A program made the position numbers and the translations under genes. A DNA stretch of 64,000 nt, from NCBI RefSeq assembly GCF_009877435.1, contig NZ_WXEX01000014.1:1-64000 (forward strand), in the 5' to 3' direction. The notes under the pieces were generated by a model that was given only the letters and a program-made list of their open reading frames with translations, was not told the origin of the DNA and did not search any database. Source of the DNA: Heliomicrobium gestii. GTDB taxonomy: Bacteria > Bacillota > Desulfitobacteriia > Heliobacteriales > Heliobacteriaceae. Positions 41,441 through 51,189 of this stretch are shown here, in pieces. Each line of letters opens with the position of its first letter. Position 1 is the stretch's first letter.

Positions 41441-41890
41441 TCAGCCAAGGAGTTCCTTGACAATTTGGTTTACCAGTTTACCGTCGGCGCGACCTTTGAC
41501 TTTTGGCATCAGAACTCCCATGACCTTGCCCATGTCTTTGGGACTCTGAGCGCCTGTCACCGTCACAGCCTCCCGCACCAGCGCGCGGACCTCTTCTTCG
41601 GAAAGTTGTTGGGGAAGATACGCGGTGAGAAGCGTGATTTCTTGTTTCAACGCTTCTACGGCATCAGAGCGGCCCGCTTTTTCATACTCGGCGATGGAAT
41701 CGCGGCGCTGTTTCACTTCCCGGGCAAGCACATCGATGGTCTCTTCTTCCGTGAGATCGCGCCGTTTATCGATTTCCACTTTTTGAACGGCGGACCGAGC
41801 CATGCGAACGACAGAGAGGCGGAACTTGCCGGCCTCTTTGTCCTTCATCGCCTGCTTCATGTCCTCCATCAAACGTTCCTTCAGCGACAT
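41441..41890 (-). CDS. yqeY: GatB/YqeY-domain protein
   Basis: A 149-residue helical protein: MSLKERLMEDMKQAMKDKEAGKFRLSVVRM, RRDSIAEYEKAGR and the C-terminal MGKVMGVLMPKVKGRADGKLVNQIVKELL, as in GatB C-terminal domains. It probably binds tRNA. It follows rpsU by 14 bases, the usual rpsU-yqeY pair. Confidence 0.95.
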   Translation of the reverse strand: MSLKERLMEDMKQAMKDKEAGKFRLSVVRMARSAVQKVEIDKRRDLTEEETIDVLAREVKQRRDSIAEYEKAGRSDAVEALKQEITLLTAYLPQQLSEEEVRALVREAVTVTGAQSPKDMGKVMGVLMPKVKGRADGKLVNQIVKELLG

Positions 41891-41904
41891 AAGCTCACCA
41901 TTCC

Positions 41905-42081
41905 TCAGGTGGTCTTCCGTTTCCGGGCTGCCTCTGATTTTTTCTTCCGTTTCACACTGGGTTTGACATAGTGTTCACGCTTGCGGCATTCCGATAAAAC
42001 GCCCGCTTTCTGGCAGGAGCGCTTAAAACGCCGCAGGGCGCTATCTAAAGTCTCATTTTTACCTACTCGTACTTCGCTCAT
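41905..42081 (-). CDS. rpsU: 30S ribosomal protein S21
   Basis: 58 residues: [37 protein letters not shown] and a basic tail. Binds near the anti-Shine-Dalgarno end of 16S rRNA. The start at 42081 follows GGGGGGAAG-type purines; a longer frame to 42171 has no support. Confidence 0.97.
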   Translation of the reverse strand: MSEVRVGKNETLDSALRRFKRSCQKAGVLSECRKREHYVKPSVKRKKKSEAARKRKTT

Positions 42082-42228
42082 TCCGCTTCCCTCCCCCCGC
42101 TGGTATCTATGATGCCGGGTCCAGGCTGTGCTTGGTGCGGCGAACGGTCGTGTGCTGTAAACAAGATACACACAGTCTACATTATACTTCCAGGGAGCGA
42201 AAGCGTCAACCGGGGAGTTGTTGCCGTT

Positions 42229-42573
42229 TTATCCCGGCGGCCAAGCCAAGGCCCTTCCGGCCAACAGATGGATATGGAGGTGAAAAACGGTCTGACCGGC
42301 ATCGGCGCCGGTATTGATCACGATCCGGAAATTATCCTTCTCCAGGCCCATCTTTTCGGCAATCTTGGGGGCGGCCAGCAGGAGTTGGCCCAACAGTCCC
42401 TGGTGGTCAGGGGTGGCTTCCGCCACAGAAGCGATGTGTTCCCGGGGGATGATCAGGATATGGGTCGGCGCCACCGGATTGATGTCACGGAAGGCAACAA
42501 CCTGATCGTCTTCATAAACGAGTTGGGCTGGAATCTCCCGCCGGACGATCTTGCAAAAAATGCAATCGCTCAA
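42229..42573 (-). CDS. HIT family (Hint-type) nucleotide hydrolase
   Basis: About 114 residues: SDCIFCKIVRREIPAQLVYEDD with the two Cys of bacterial Hint proteins, VAPTHILIIPREH, and the histidine triad VFHLHIHLLAGR. It hydrolyses adenosine phosphoramidates. TTG 42573 lies behind GGGGGTGA; TTG 42576 is nearly as good. It follows mtaB by about 30 bases. Confidence 0.92.
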   Translation of the reverse strand: MSDCIFCKIVRREIPAQLVYEDDQVVAFRDINPVAPTHILIIPREHIASVAEATPDHQGLLGQLLLAAPKIAEKMGLEKDNFRIVINTGADAGQTVFHLHIHLLAGRALAWPPG

Positions 42574-42605
42574 CAACTTCACCCCCTTTGCCGTGTTTGG
42601 CGCCA

Positions 42606-43943
42606 TTACACATCAACCGGCAGGCCGTCGAGGGCGCCATCAGGCCGGACCTGAAGCAAACGCACCGGAACCAGGTCTTCCCGTTCGATCGCCCATGACC
42701 TTTCCCGTGCAAGGTGTTGCGTCGGCATATCAAAGAGGACTTTCAGGTAGTTGTCCGTATGGCCCGTCCAGAGGCCGCCAACCTGTTCCTCCGCCAGGAC
42801 CTCCCGGACTTGACCGACAAAACCTTGGGCGTATTCGGCGGCCAACCGGCGCGCCATTTGGCCCAGGCGCTGAGCGCGCTCTTGCTTGACAGCCGGGGCG
42901 ATCTGGCCGGGAAAGGTGGCCGCCGGTGTGCCACGGCGCGGTGAATAGGGAAAGACATGCAATCCCGCCAAGCCGGCCGCGTGGCAGAGTTCCTCCGACA
43001 TCAGATACTCGGCCTCGCTCTCACCGGGAAAACCGACGATGACATCGCTGGTGATCGCCACGCCGGGGATCATCTGTTGAATCTTTCGCGCTACATCAAG
43101 AAAATCCTGCCGGCGGTAGCGGCGGCCCATCCGTTCCAGCACAGCATCAGAGCCCGATTGCAAGGGGATGTGGAAGTGGGGACAGACACGGGGGTGGACG
43201 ATGGCCTCCAAAAGTTCCGGCGTGAACTCCTGCGGCTCCACAGAGCCGACACGGATGCGCCGCAGGCCGTCAATGCGGCAAAGGGCGGCGATCAGTGTGG
43301 CGAGATCGGTATCAGTGTCGCTCCCATATGCGCCCAGGTGAATCCCCGACAGGACAATCTCCTTGAAGCCCTCCTCGGCGAGCCGTTCGGCTTCCTCGAC
43401 AACGCTCTCCCTCCTGCGGCTGCGCACAGGGCCGCGGGCGTAGGGGATGATGCAATAGGTGCAGTAGAGGTTGCAGCCATCCTGTATTTTCATGGTCGCC
43501 CGGGCGCGGGACCGTTCGGCCACAGCGGGCAGTTCTTCAAAGCGCTCGATCTGCTGCGAGTCAAACACGGTGTTGACCTGCTCACCGCTGCGCTGGTGGG
43601 CTTCCACCAGATCGACGATTGCGCTGCGCCGGTCTGTGCCGACGACGATATCGACGCCCTCGATGGTCCGGACCTCATCGGCAGCCGTCTGGGCATAACA
43701 GCCGGTGACGACGACGACCGCCTCCGGGTTCTGCCGGTTAGCCCTGCGAATGGCCTGTCGGGATTTCCGATCGCTCAGGTGGGTCACGGTGCAGGTATTG
43801 ACGACATAGACATCGGCTGGCTCATCAAAAGGCACGATGGCATAACCGCGGGCCTTGAACATGCCGGCGATGGCGTCTGTTTCGCCTTGGTTGACTTTGC
43901 AGCCGAGGGTATGGAATGCTGCGGTGGGCTCTCCGGGATTCAT
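42606..43943 (-). CDS. mtaB: tRNA t6A37 methylthiotransferase MtaB
   Basis: A 445-residue radical SAM methylthiotransferase: N-terminal MTTase domain with AAFHTLGCKVNQGETD, VVNTCTVTHLSD and VTGCYAQ (three Cys for one 4Fe-4S cluster); radical SAM motif CNLYCTYC with Cys-x3-Cys-x2-Cys; C-terminal TRAM domain. It makes ms2t6A in tRNAs reading ANN codons. Start ATG 43943 overlaps the rsmE stop by four bases. Confidence 0.96.
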   Translation of the reverse strand: MNPGEPTAAFHTLGCKVNQGETDAIAGMFKARGYAIVPFDEPADVYVVNTCTVTHLSDRKSRQAIRRANRQNPEAVVVVTGCYAQTAADEVRTIEGVDIVVGTDRRSAIVDLVEAHQRSGEQVNTVFDSQQIERFEELPAVAERSRARATMKIQDGCNLYCTYCIIPYARGPVRSRRRESVVEEAERLAEEGFKEIVLSGIHLGAYGSDTDTDLATLIAALCRIDGLRRIRVGSVEPQEFTPELLEAIVHPRVCPHFHIPLQSGSDAVLERMGRRYRRQDFLDVARKIQQMIPGVAITSDVIVGFPGESEAEYLMSEELCHAAGLAGLHVFPYSPRRGTPAATFPGQIAPAVKQERAQRLGQMARRLAAEYAQGFVGQVREVLAEEQVGGLWTGHTDNYLKVLFDMPTQHLARERSWAIEREDLVPVRLLQVRPDGALDGLPVDV

Positions 43944-44704
43944 CCCCAATCCCCCAGTTCGTACATGATGGCCGCGAGAGCGGCGATGCCCGCCGTCTCG
44001 GTCCGTAATATCCGGGGGCCGAGGCCGACAGATCGAGCGCCTTTTCCCTGCGCTTGGACAACCTCTGCCGCCGTCAATCCGCCTTCCGGACCGATCGCCA
44101 GTCCAAGGATTTTGGGGGAGCCATCACTGAGACTGCCCTCCTCACGGAGGTCAGCAAGAACCTGCTTCAGTCCCTTTCCTCGCTCTTCCTCCCAGGGGAT
44201 CAGCAGGGGACAAGCCTCATCCCAACGGGCGATCACCTCTGACCAGGGTGCCGGGGTCTGCACCTCCGGGATGACCGTGCGGCGGCACTGTTTCGCCGCT
44301 TCCCGGGCGATCTTCTGCCAGCGGTCGCGCCGCTCCTTCGCCTTGGCGGCGTCAAGACGCACGACAGACCGTTCGGTCAAAACGGGAAGGATGGTGCCCA
44401 CACCGAGTTCAGTGGCTTTTTGGATCACCAGATCCATCTTTTCGCCCTTGGCGACGCCCTGAAGCAGACAAAGACGGACCGGCGCCTCCCGGGAAGCGCC
44501 GGTAGGCAACAGACCTTCGAGAACAGCTTGATCGCCCTTGATCTCAGCGACAAAGGCGGTAAACTCGTTCCCCTGCCCGTCAAAGGCGAGGACCTGGTCG
44601 CCGACGCGCAGGCGCAACACCCGGGTGAGATGGAGACTCTCCTCCCGGTCAAGGCGCAGGCGCTCGTCTATCCGATTCATTGGATCAAAGAGAAATCGGT
44701 GCAT
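43940..44704 (-). CDS. rsmE: 16S rRNA (uracil1498-N3)-methyltransferase
   Basis: A 254-residue SPOUT enzyme: N-terminal PUA-like part (LTRVLRLRVGDQVLAFDG), QGVAKGEKMDLVIQKATELGV, and the knotted SAM site LGLAIGPEGGLT with SVGLGPRILRTETA. Methylates U1498 of 16S rRNA. Coupled to mtaB by a four-base overlap and placed 15 bases after prmA. Confidence 0.96.
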   Translation of the reverse strand: MHRFLFDPMNRIDERLRLDREESLHLTRVLRLRVGDQVLAFDGQGNEFTAFVAEIKGDQAVLEGLLPTGASREAPVRLCLLQGVAKGEKMDLVIQKATELGVGTILPVLTERSVVRLDAAKAKERRDRWQKIAREAAKQCRRTVIPEVQTPAPWSEVIARWDEACPLLIPWEEERGKGLKQVLADLREEGSLSDGSPKILGLAIGPEGGLTAAEVVQAQGKGARSVGLGPRILRTETAGIAALAAIMYELGDWG

Positions 44705-44719
44705 CAGTCACGCCCCGGT

Positions 44720-45670
44720 TCAAGCTTCTGTTGATCCGCCAGCCTTGCGGGCGACGAGGGCGGCCCATTCGCCATGGCTGATCAGCTCTTCAATGGTGAA
44801 TCCGTTCTCCGTCATCGCTTCAACAACATCATCGAGACGGTTCTGGATGATCCCCGAAGCGATCATGATCCCCTCGGGGGCAAGCACAGCCCCTGCCTGG
44901 GGGGCCAGGCGGATGATCACATCGGCGATGATGTTGGCCACCAGAATATCGGCCTGTTCCTCCAACCCGGCCAGCAGGTCGTTGCGGCGGACTTCCACGA
45001 TGCCGTCGACCTGGTTCAAGGCCGCATTTTCCTGGGCCGTGGCGACAGCTACGGGATCATTGTCGACAGCCAGAACCTTTTTGGCGCCCAGCAACGCCGC
45101 AGCGATGGACAGCACGCCAGAACCCGTCCCCACATCGAGGACACGCGCTTCCGAATGGACATAGTCCTCGAGAGCGCGAATGCACATGACCGTTGTCGGA
45201 TGGGTGCCTGTGCCGAAGGCCATTCCCGGATCGATGGAGATGACCAGGTCATCATCACTAGCCACATAGGCTTCCCAAGTCGGACGGATGACGACGCGAC
45301 GGCCGACTTTTTCCGGTTTAAAAAAGGCTTTCCAGGCATGGGCCCAGTCGTCCTCATGAAGGTCCGTCATCGTCCAGGCATGGGCGGGCCATTCTTCGGA
45401 GCGTTCCCGCGCCGACAGCTCTTCCTGTAACGCCGCCAGCCGGTCTTCCAGCATATCGTCGATGGCCAGGTATGTCTTCACCCGGATCATGCCTTCCGGC
45501 ACATCTGGGATCTCCACATCATGAAGATCCCAGACATTGCTCTCAATGTAGCTGGCGATCAATTGGGGATCCTCGATGACCATCCCCATAGCCCCGACTG
45601 TTTCAAAAATCTCGGCCATCGCGTCGGCATTTTCCTGCCGGGTGGTGATGGCGATCTCACGCCATTTCAA
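44720..45670 (-). CDS. prmA: ribosomal protein L11 methyltransferase
   Basis: A 316-residue enzyme: N-terminal L11-binding domain (MKWREIAITTRQENADAMAEIFE) and Rossmann domain with SIDPGMAFGTGTHPTT, VLDVGTGSGVLSIAAALLGA and ILVANIIADVI. Trimethylates L11 using SAM. It follows dnaJ by 36 bases, the usual place. Confidence 0.96.
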   Translation of the reverse strand: MKWREIAITTRQENADAMAEIFETVGAMGMVIEDPQLIASYIESNVWDLHDVEIPDVPEGMIRVKTYLAIDDMLEDRLAALQEELSARERSEEWPAHAWTMTDLHEDDWAHAWKAFFKPEKVGRRVVIRPTWEAYVASDDDLVISIDPGMAFGTGTHPTTVMCIRALEDYVHSEARVLDVGTGSGVLSIAAALLGAKKVLAVDNDPVAVATAQENAALNQVDGIVEVRRNDLLAGLEEQADILVANIIADVIIRLAPQAGAVLAPEGIMIASGIIQNRLDDVVEAMTENGFTIEELISHGEWAALVARKAGGSTEA

Positions 45671-45706
45671 CAGCGATACACCCTTCCCCGCCGGTTAAGC
45701 CGGTCC

Positions 45707-46831
45707 TCACATGAAGGCGTCTTTCATCTTTTCAAAAAAAGACTTCTCTTTTTCTGACTCAATGTTCTCCGCCTTCAGGGTGCGCCCGAACTCCCGCAGC
45801 AATTCCTTTTGTTTATCACTCAACCGGGTCGGCACGGTCACCTTGACCTCGATCCGCTGATCGCCCCGCCCGGTACCCCGGAGCCGCTTGATACCCTTGC
45901 CGCGGATGCGGAAGACGGCGCCTGTCTGGGTTCCTTCCGGGATCTTTAGAGATACCTTGCCGTCCAGGGTCGGCACCTCGATCTCTGCGCCCAAAGTCGC
46001 CTGGACGAAGTTGATGGGAACCTGACAGATCACATCATCGTTGTCGCGTTCAAAAAAGGTGTGGGGCTGCACTTCAATAAAGACGTAAAGATCGCCCGGC
46101 GGTCCGCCCTTATCGCCGGCTTCGCCTTCACCGGTGACGCGGATTCGCGTTCCCGTATCGACGCCGCCGGGCGCCTTGACCTTAATGCGTTTCCGCTTGC
46201 GGACCTTTCCCTGGCCGCCGCAGTGGAGACAAGGCTTGCTGATGATCTTCCCGTCGCCGCCACAGGTGGGACAGGTGCGAACCGTCTGCATATTGCCGAG
46301 CAGCGTCTTGGCGACGGTGGCTACCCGCCCTGAACCGTTGCAGGTGGTGCAGGTGGTGACCGATGTCCCCGGTTCGGCGCCGCTGCCGCCGCAGACGTCA
46401 CAGGACTCCAACCGCGGGATGTCGACCTCTTTTTCCACGCCAAAGGCAGCCTCTTCAAAGGTGATGGACAGGTTGAACCGCAGGTCATTCCCCTTCTGGG
46501 GACCTCGCCGCTGGCCGCCGCCACCGAAGCCGCCGCCAAAAAACATGTCGAAGATGTCGCCAAAGCCGCCCATGTCCGCTCCGCCTTCGCCAAAACCGCC
46601 ATACCCGCCGGGGCCGGCATGGCCGAACTGGTCGTAACGGGCGCGTTTCTCCTGATCCGACAGCACCTCATAGGCTTCGTTGATCTCTTTGGTTTTTTCT
46701 TCGGCTAATGCTTTGTCGGGGTGGACATCGGGGTGAAATTCCTTGATCAACCGGCGGTAGGCCTTTTTGATCTCCGTCTCCCCAGCGTCCCGCCCAATGC
46801 CTAACACCTCATAGTAATCTCGTTTGCTCAT
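45707..46831 (-). CDS. dnaJ: chaperone DnaJ
   Basis: A 374-residue type I DnaJ: J domain with HPD (33-35), Gly/Phe-rich linker (about 73-110), four zinc repeats CDVCGGSG, CTTCNGSG, CPTCGGDG and CLHCGGQG, and a C-terminal substrate-binding part. It stimulates DnaK ATPase and delivers clients. In one operon with dnaK, from which it is separated by a 61-base spacer with a GC-rich hairpin. Confidence 0.97.
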   Translation of the reverse strand: MSKRDYYEVLGIGRDAGETEIKKAYRRLIKEFHPDVHPDKALAEEKTKEINEAYEVLSDQEKRARYDQFGHAGPGGYGGFGEGGADMGGFGDIFDMFFGGGFGGGGQRRGPQKGNDLRFNLSITFEEAAFGVEKEVDIPRLESCDVCGGSGAEPGTSVTTCTTCNGSGRVATVAKTLLGNMQTVRTCPTCGGDGKIISKPCLHCGGQGKVRKRKRIKVKAPGGVDTGTRIRVTGEGEAGDKGGPPGDLYVFIEVQPHTFFERDNDDVICQVPINFVQATLGAEIEVPTLDGKVSLKIPEGTQTGAVFRIRGKGIKRLRGTGRGDQRIEVKVTVPTRLSDKQKELLREFGRTLKAENIESEKEKSFFEKMKDAFM

Positions 46832-46864
46832 CCTTGTCCCCTCCCCCCGGTAAAAGCATCGACA

Positions 46865-46881
46865 GGGGGGCTAAGCCCCCC
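46865..46881 (-). other. GC-rich hairpin between dnaK and dnaJ
   Basis: GGGGGGC (46865-46871) and GCCCCCC (46875-46881) form a seven-pair all-GC stem with a three-base loop and no T tract. It is more likely a message-stabilising or processing element, setting the DnaK:DnaJ ratio, than a terminator. Confidence 0.5.
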
Positions 46882-46892
46882 GGTCGCCTGAA

Positions 46893-48752
46893 TCAGGATT
46901 TTTTCTTATCGTCATCGATGACAGTATAATCGGCGTCGACTACATTGTCATCTTTTTTCTCTTCTCCGCCAAAACCGCCGGGAGCGCCTTCGGGTCCCGC
47001 GCCAGGCGCGCCGGCGGCGCCGGCTTGCTGGTAGAGCTTGGTGGACAGTTCATACACGACGGTCGTCAGGGCTTCCGTCTTTTTCTTGATCTCGTCCAGG
47101 TCTTTTCCTTCGAGGGCTTTTTTCAGTTCTTCCCTCGCCGCCTCGATTTTTTCCTTATCGGCCGCCTCTACTTTATCGCCCAGGTCTTTCACGGTCTTTT
47201 CGGCCTGATAGACCATGGAGTCGGCTTGGTTGCGGATCTCCACTTCTTCTTGACGTTTCCGGTCCTCTTCGGCGTGCAGTTCAGCGTCTTTGACCATCTT
47301 TTCGATGTCGTCCTTAGAGAGACCTGTCGAAGCGGTGATGGTGATCTTCTGTTCGTTGCCAGTGGCCTTGTCTTTGGCGCTGACGTGAACAATGCCGTTG
47401 GCGTCGATGTCGAACTTGACCTCGATCTGGGGGATGCCGCGCGGCGCCGGAGCGATGCCGCTCAGGTGGAAGCGGCCGAGGGTCTTGTTCTCGCCGGCGA
47501 ACTTGCGTTCACCCTGCAGGACATGGACCTCGACGGAGGTCTGATTGTCGGCGGCGGTGGTGAAGGTCTCGCTCTTGCTGGAGGGGATCGCCGTGTTGCG
47601 CGGGATGAGCACGGTGCAGATGCCGCCGAGGGTCTCGATGCCCAAGGAAAGGGGCGTTACGTCGGCCAGGACGATGCCCTTCACCTCGCCGCCGAGCACA
47701 CCGGCCTGAATGGCGGCGCCCATGGCAACGACTTCGTCGGGGTTGATGCCTTTGAAGGGTTCTTTGCCCAGGTATTTGCGGATGGCTTCCTGTACGGCGG
47801 GGATCCGGCTGGATCCGCCGACGAGGATGACCTTGTCGATGTCTTTCGGTTCCATTTTCGCGTCTCTCAGGGCTTGGCGGGTGGGGCCCATAGTCATTTC
47901 GACGAGATCAGCCGTCATCTCGTCAAACTTGGCCCGTGAAAGGGTCATGTCCAAGTGCTGCGGGCCATCGGCAGTGGCGGTGATGAAGGGCAGGTTGATG
48001 TTCGTCGACATGACGCCGGACAGCTCGATCTTGGCTTTTTCGGCGGCTTCCTTGAGGCGCTGCATGGCCATCTTGTCGCCGCGGAGGTCGACGCCCGTTT
48101 CTTTCTTGAATTCGGCAACCATCCAGTTGATGACCTTTTCGTCGAAGTCGTCGCCGCCGAGGCGGTTGTTGCCGGAGGTCGCTTTCACCTCAAAGATGCC
48201 GTCGCCCAGTTCAAGGATGGAGACGTCAAAGGTGCCGCCGCCCAGGTCGTAAACGAGGATGGTGTGGTCTTCGCCTTTGTCGACGCCGTAGGCCAGGGCG
48301 GCTGCTGTCGGTTCGTTGATGATGCGCAGGACTTCCAGACCGGCGATGGCGCCGGCGTCTTTGGTGGCCTGGCGCTGGGAGTCGGTGAAGTAAGCGGGAA
48401 CGGTGATGACGGCCTGGGTGACCGTTTCGCCCAGGTAGGCTTCGGCGTCCGATTTCAGCTTCTGCAGGATCATGGCCGAGATCTCTTGGGGGGTGTAGTT
48501 CTTGTCATCGATCTTGACTTTATGATCAGTGCCCATGTGCCGTTTGATCGAAATGATCGTCCGATCAGGGTTGGTGATCGCTTGCCGTTTGGCTACTTGA
48601 CCGACGAGTCGCTCCCCTGTCTTGGAAAAACCGACGACCGACGGGGTTGTCCGGGCGCCTTCCTTGTTGGCGATGACGACAGACTCGCCGCCTTCCAGCA
48701 CGGCGACACAGGAGTTGGTTGTGCCGAGGTCGATACCGATAATCTTACCCAT
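46893..48752 (-). CDS. dnaK: chaperone DnaK (Hsp70)
   Basis: A 619-residue Hsp70: [58 protein letters not shown], the [10 protein letters not shown] linker region and a C-terminal lid ending [15 protein letters not shown]. The nucleotide-binding domain lacks the 24-residue insert of proteobacterial DnaK, the normal Firmicute form. Transcribed from the CIRCE promoter ahead of hrcA. Confidence 0.98.
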   Translation of the reverse strand: MGKIIGIDLGTTNSCVAVLEGGESVVIANKEGARTTPSVVGFSKTGERLVGQVAKRQAITNPDRTIISIKRHMGTDHKVKIDDKNYTPQEISAMILQKLKSDAEAYLGETVTQAVITVPAYFTDSQRQATKDAGAIAGLEVLRIINEPTAAALAYGVDKGEDHTILVYDLGGGTFDVSILELGDGIFEVKATSGNNRLGGDDFDEKVINWMVAEFKKETGVDLRGDKMAMQRLKEAAEKAKIELSGVMSTNINLPFITATADGPQHLDMTLSRAKFDEMTADLVEMTMGPTRQALRDAKMEPKDIDKVILVGGSSRIPAVQEAIRKYLGKEPFKGINPDEVVAMGAAIQAGVLGGEVKGIVLADVTPLSLGIETLGGICTVLIPRNTAIPSSKSETFTTAADNQTSVEVHVLQGERKFAGENKTLGRFHLSGIAPAPRGIPQIEVKFDIDANGIVHVSAKDKATGNEQKITITASTGLSKDDIEKMVKDAELHAEEDRKRQEEVEIRNQADSMVYQAEKTVKDLGDKVEAADKEKIEAAREELKKALEGKDLDEIKKKTEALTTVVYELSTKLYQQAGAAGAPGAGPEGAPGGFGGEEKKDDNVVDADYTVIDDDKKKS

Positions 48753-48829
48753 GTGCGAAACCTCCTATTTTTCTTTGCCATTTACAGGTTGGCGTGATAT
48801 TGCTTCTTCTGGGTGATCTATGTTGAAGG

Positions 48830-49537
48830 CTAGCCGCCCTTGGCCACTTTCACCATCGCCGGCCGAAGGACTTTCGATTTGAAGAGATAGCCTTTTTGCA
48901 GCTCCTCCATGATCATCCCGTCGGCGAAACGCTCATCGGCTTCACCGAACATGACCGCCTCGTGGGACTGGGGATCGAAGTCGGCGCCAACGGCTTCCAT
49001 CGCCTGGAGACCTTCTTTGGTCAGGATATCGGTGAACTGGCGCTCGATCATGGCCACACCGGAAAGCAGATTTTCAGCGGCACCGGCCTTTTCCATGGCC
49101 GCTAGGGCGCGCTGGAAGTTGTCCAGAACGGGCAATAGCTTTTTGACGAGTCCCTCGTTGGCGTAGGTGCCCAACTCTTCTTTTTCTTGACGGGTCCGCC
49201 GGCGGAAGTTGTCAAAATCGGCCTGGAGGCGGAGATAGCGGTTTTCCCAATCCTGCAACTCCTGTTTGGCCTTATCGAGTTCTTCCCGAGTCTTGGCCAC
49301 TTCCGAAATGAATCGGCCGAATTCCTCAGCCGCGGCGGCCTGACGCTCCTCCTCAGAAAGGGAAATATCGTCTCCGTCCACTGCGGCCTCTGTCGCTTCA
49401 TCCTGTGCGACAGCGCCCTTTTCCGGCTGACCGGCGGCCTCCGCAGCCGCTTCCGAAGCGGAACGGTTCACAGCGGCGTTATCCCCGGAGGCTTCCGCGT
49501 CTATCTTGTTATGATCCTTTTTCTCTTCGATGGTCAC
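48830..49537 (-). CDS. grpE: nucleotide exchange factor GrpE
   Basis: A 235-residue protein: about 70 acidic, Ala-rich residues of low complexity, then a long coiled coil (about 75-145) and the beta-domain with VGADFDPQSHEAVM and GYLFKSKVLRPAMVKVAKG. It releases ADP from DnaK. Its GTG start overlaps the chaperonin stop by four bases, so GrpE is translationally coupled to the chaperonin rather than directly to HrcA. Confidence 0.97.
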   Translation of the reverse strand: MTIEEKKDHNKIDAEASGDNAAVNRSASEAAAEAAGQPEKGAVAQDEATEAAVDGDDISLSEEERQAAAAEEFGRFISEVAKTREELDKAKQELQDWENRYLRLQADFDNFRRRTRQEKEELGTYANEGLVKKLLPVLDNFQRALAAMEKAGAAENLLSGVAMIERQFTDILTKEGLQAMEAVGADFDPQSHEAVMFGEADERFADGMIMEELQKGYLFKSKVLRPAMVKVAKGG

Positions 49538-51120
49538 CAGTCTCCCTCCCCACGGTTGCTGCCTGAATCGGGACGTTCTTCCCGTTTTTTAATGATCGTG
49601 TCAATGCGCAGGATCGCCTCTGCGACCTCACCGGCGGCTTTCAAGGCGTGCATCTTGACATGGGCCGGATCGATGACCCCGAGTTCCCACATGTCGGCCA
49701 ACTCGCCATTGTCGCAGTTGATCGAAAGGGTGTCGCTGTTCTGCTCCATCTGAGCGGCGATGACATCGCCCAGCTTCTCCAGGGGATTAAAACCGGCATT
49801 GGTGATGATCTGAGAAAAGGGCTTCTTCAGCGCTGCCACGACGCAGTCGAGGCCATAGGCGGCCATCCCGCGCGTCTCACGGCGTACTTCTTCCATCTGA
49901 CGAGCCACCGCCAGTTCGACAGCGCCGCCGCCGGGAACGAGACCGCCTTTGATGGCCGCCTGCACCGCCGAAGCGGCATCCCTGGCGATGCGCTCCCGCT
50001 CGCCGACAACTTCTTCTGTGGCGGCGCCCACGAGGATCGTTGCCACCGGTTTGCCGCTTCCCTGTAGGATACAGAGATGCTCCAGCTTCTCATCGACAAC
50101 GATGGCGCCTGCCTTGCCCAGGTAGCGGGTCAAATCGGCGGGATCGCGCTTCAGACCTGTGCGCTTGATCGCCCGGGCGCCTGTATGTTCGGCTGCCTTT
50201 CTCAACTCCTTGCTGGCAACACGCTGGATGACCAGCACGCCGGCATCGGTGAGGATCTCCTCTGCCATATCTTCCACGCCCCGGTCCACAAGGACCGCCT
50301 TGACGCCGAGGGCGACGATTTTGCGGACATTCTCCAGGAATTCCTGCTGTTTTTGACGGTACCAGTTGAAGCCTGCCTCTGTTGCGAGGGCCTCTTCCTC
50401 CAGTTCTTCCGGTTCCAGGGCGTCATCGATGATCAGGACGGTGGCGTCCTGAAGCTTCTTCGGCATGTCCTCATTCATGGGCGTCTTATTGATGATCACG
50501 CCGGAGAGAACCTGGTTATCGGCGCCTTCACGGGCGCGAATCGTCTCCGAGAGCTTAAAGCCCGATTCGTGGAGCTTCTCTTCACCGACAAGGCGAGCCG
50601 CTTCCACAACCAGGCGGGCGATGTCCTGGTGTTCTCGGCCGGCCACAAGGGCCACCTTCTCCAGCATGGGGTCCATGACGCCCCGGACAGGACGGGCATG
50701 GCGCTGGAACATCTCGACGGCGTTTTTGACGCCCGCCTTCAACCCTTCGATCACGCGGGACACAGGGACGCCCTTGGTCACCTGGTTGACCCCTTCGTTG
50801 ATCAGACTTCCGGCCAGCACTGTCGCTGTCGTCGTCCCATCGCCGATCTCGGACTGTTGGGCGCGGGCCATCTTGATCAGCATCCTCGCCGCCGGGTGGT
50901 TGACTTCCATCAACTGCAGGATGGTGACGCCATCGTTGGTGATGACCACATCGCCAAACTTGTCGACAAGCATCGTGTCCAGCCCTTTTGGGCCGAGGGT
51001 GCCTTCGACGGCGCTGGCAATGGCGCGGATGGCGTTGGCGTTGGTCATCAATGCCGCTAATCGTTCATCCACTTCGGTGTTGTTGCTCACTTGCTTGACA
51101 CTCAACGCTGATTCCTCCAA
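49534..51120 (-). CDS. group III (thermosome-like) chaperonin
   Basis: A 528-residue chaperonin of the group II/III, archaeal/CCT type, not GroEL. Equatorial ATP-site motifs: TLGPKG (41-46), TNDG (61-64), GDGTTT (93-98), [11 protein letters not shown] (about 393-403) and a C-terminal [11 protein letters not shown]. No GroES is needed in this group, since a helical protrusion forms the lid. Archaeal-like chaperonins inside bacterial hsp70 operons are known from Carboxydothermus hydrogenoformans and some other clostridia (group III). Here it lies between hrcA and grpE, 69 bases after hrcA and overlapping grpE by four bases, so it is under HrcA/CIRCE control. The C-terminus lacks the GGM tail of GroEL. 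Confidence 0.95.
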   Translation of the reverse strand: MEESALSVKQVSNNTEVDERLAALMTNANAIRAIASAVEGTLGPKGLDTMLVDKFGDVVITNDGVTILQLMEVNHPAARMLIKMARAQQSEIGDGTTTATVLAGSLINEGVNQVTKGVPVSRVIEGLKAGVKNAVEMFQRHARPVRGVMDPMLEKVALVAGREHQDIARLVVEAARLVGEEKLHESGFKLSETIRAREGADNQVLSGVIINKTPMNEDMPKKLQDATVLIIDDALEPEELEEEALATEAGFNWYRQKQQEFLENVRKIVALGVKAVLVDRGVEDMAEEILTDAGVLVIQRVASKELRKAAEHTGARAIKRTGLKRDPADLTRYLGKAGAIVVDEKLEHLCILQGSGKPVATILVGAATEEVVGERERIARDAASAVQAAIKGGLVPGGGAVELAVARQMEEVRRETRGMAAYGLDCVVAALKKPFSQIITNAGFNPLEKLGDVIAAQMEQNSDTLSINCDNGELADMWELGVIDPAHVKMHALKAAGEVAEAILRIDTIIKKREERPDSGSNRGEGDW

Positions 51121-51189
51121 GTCTCTTCCGAAAAGGCAGGGAAATAGGGACTTCTTGCGGACAAAAAGCCCCTACCTTTTTCAGAACCT

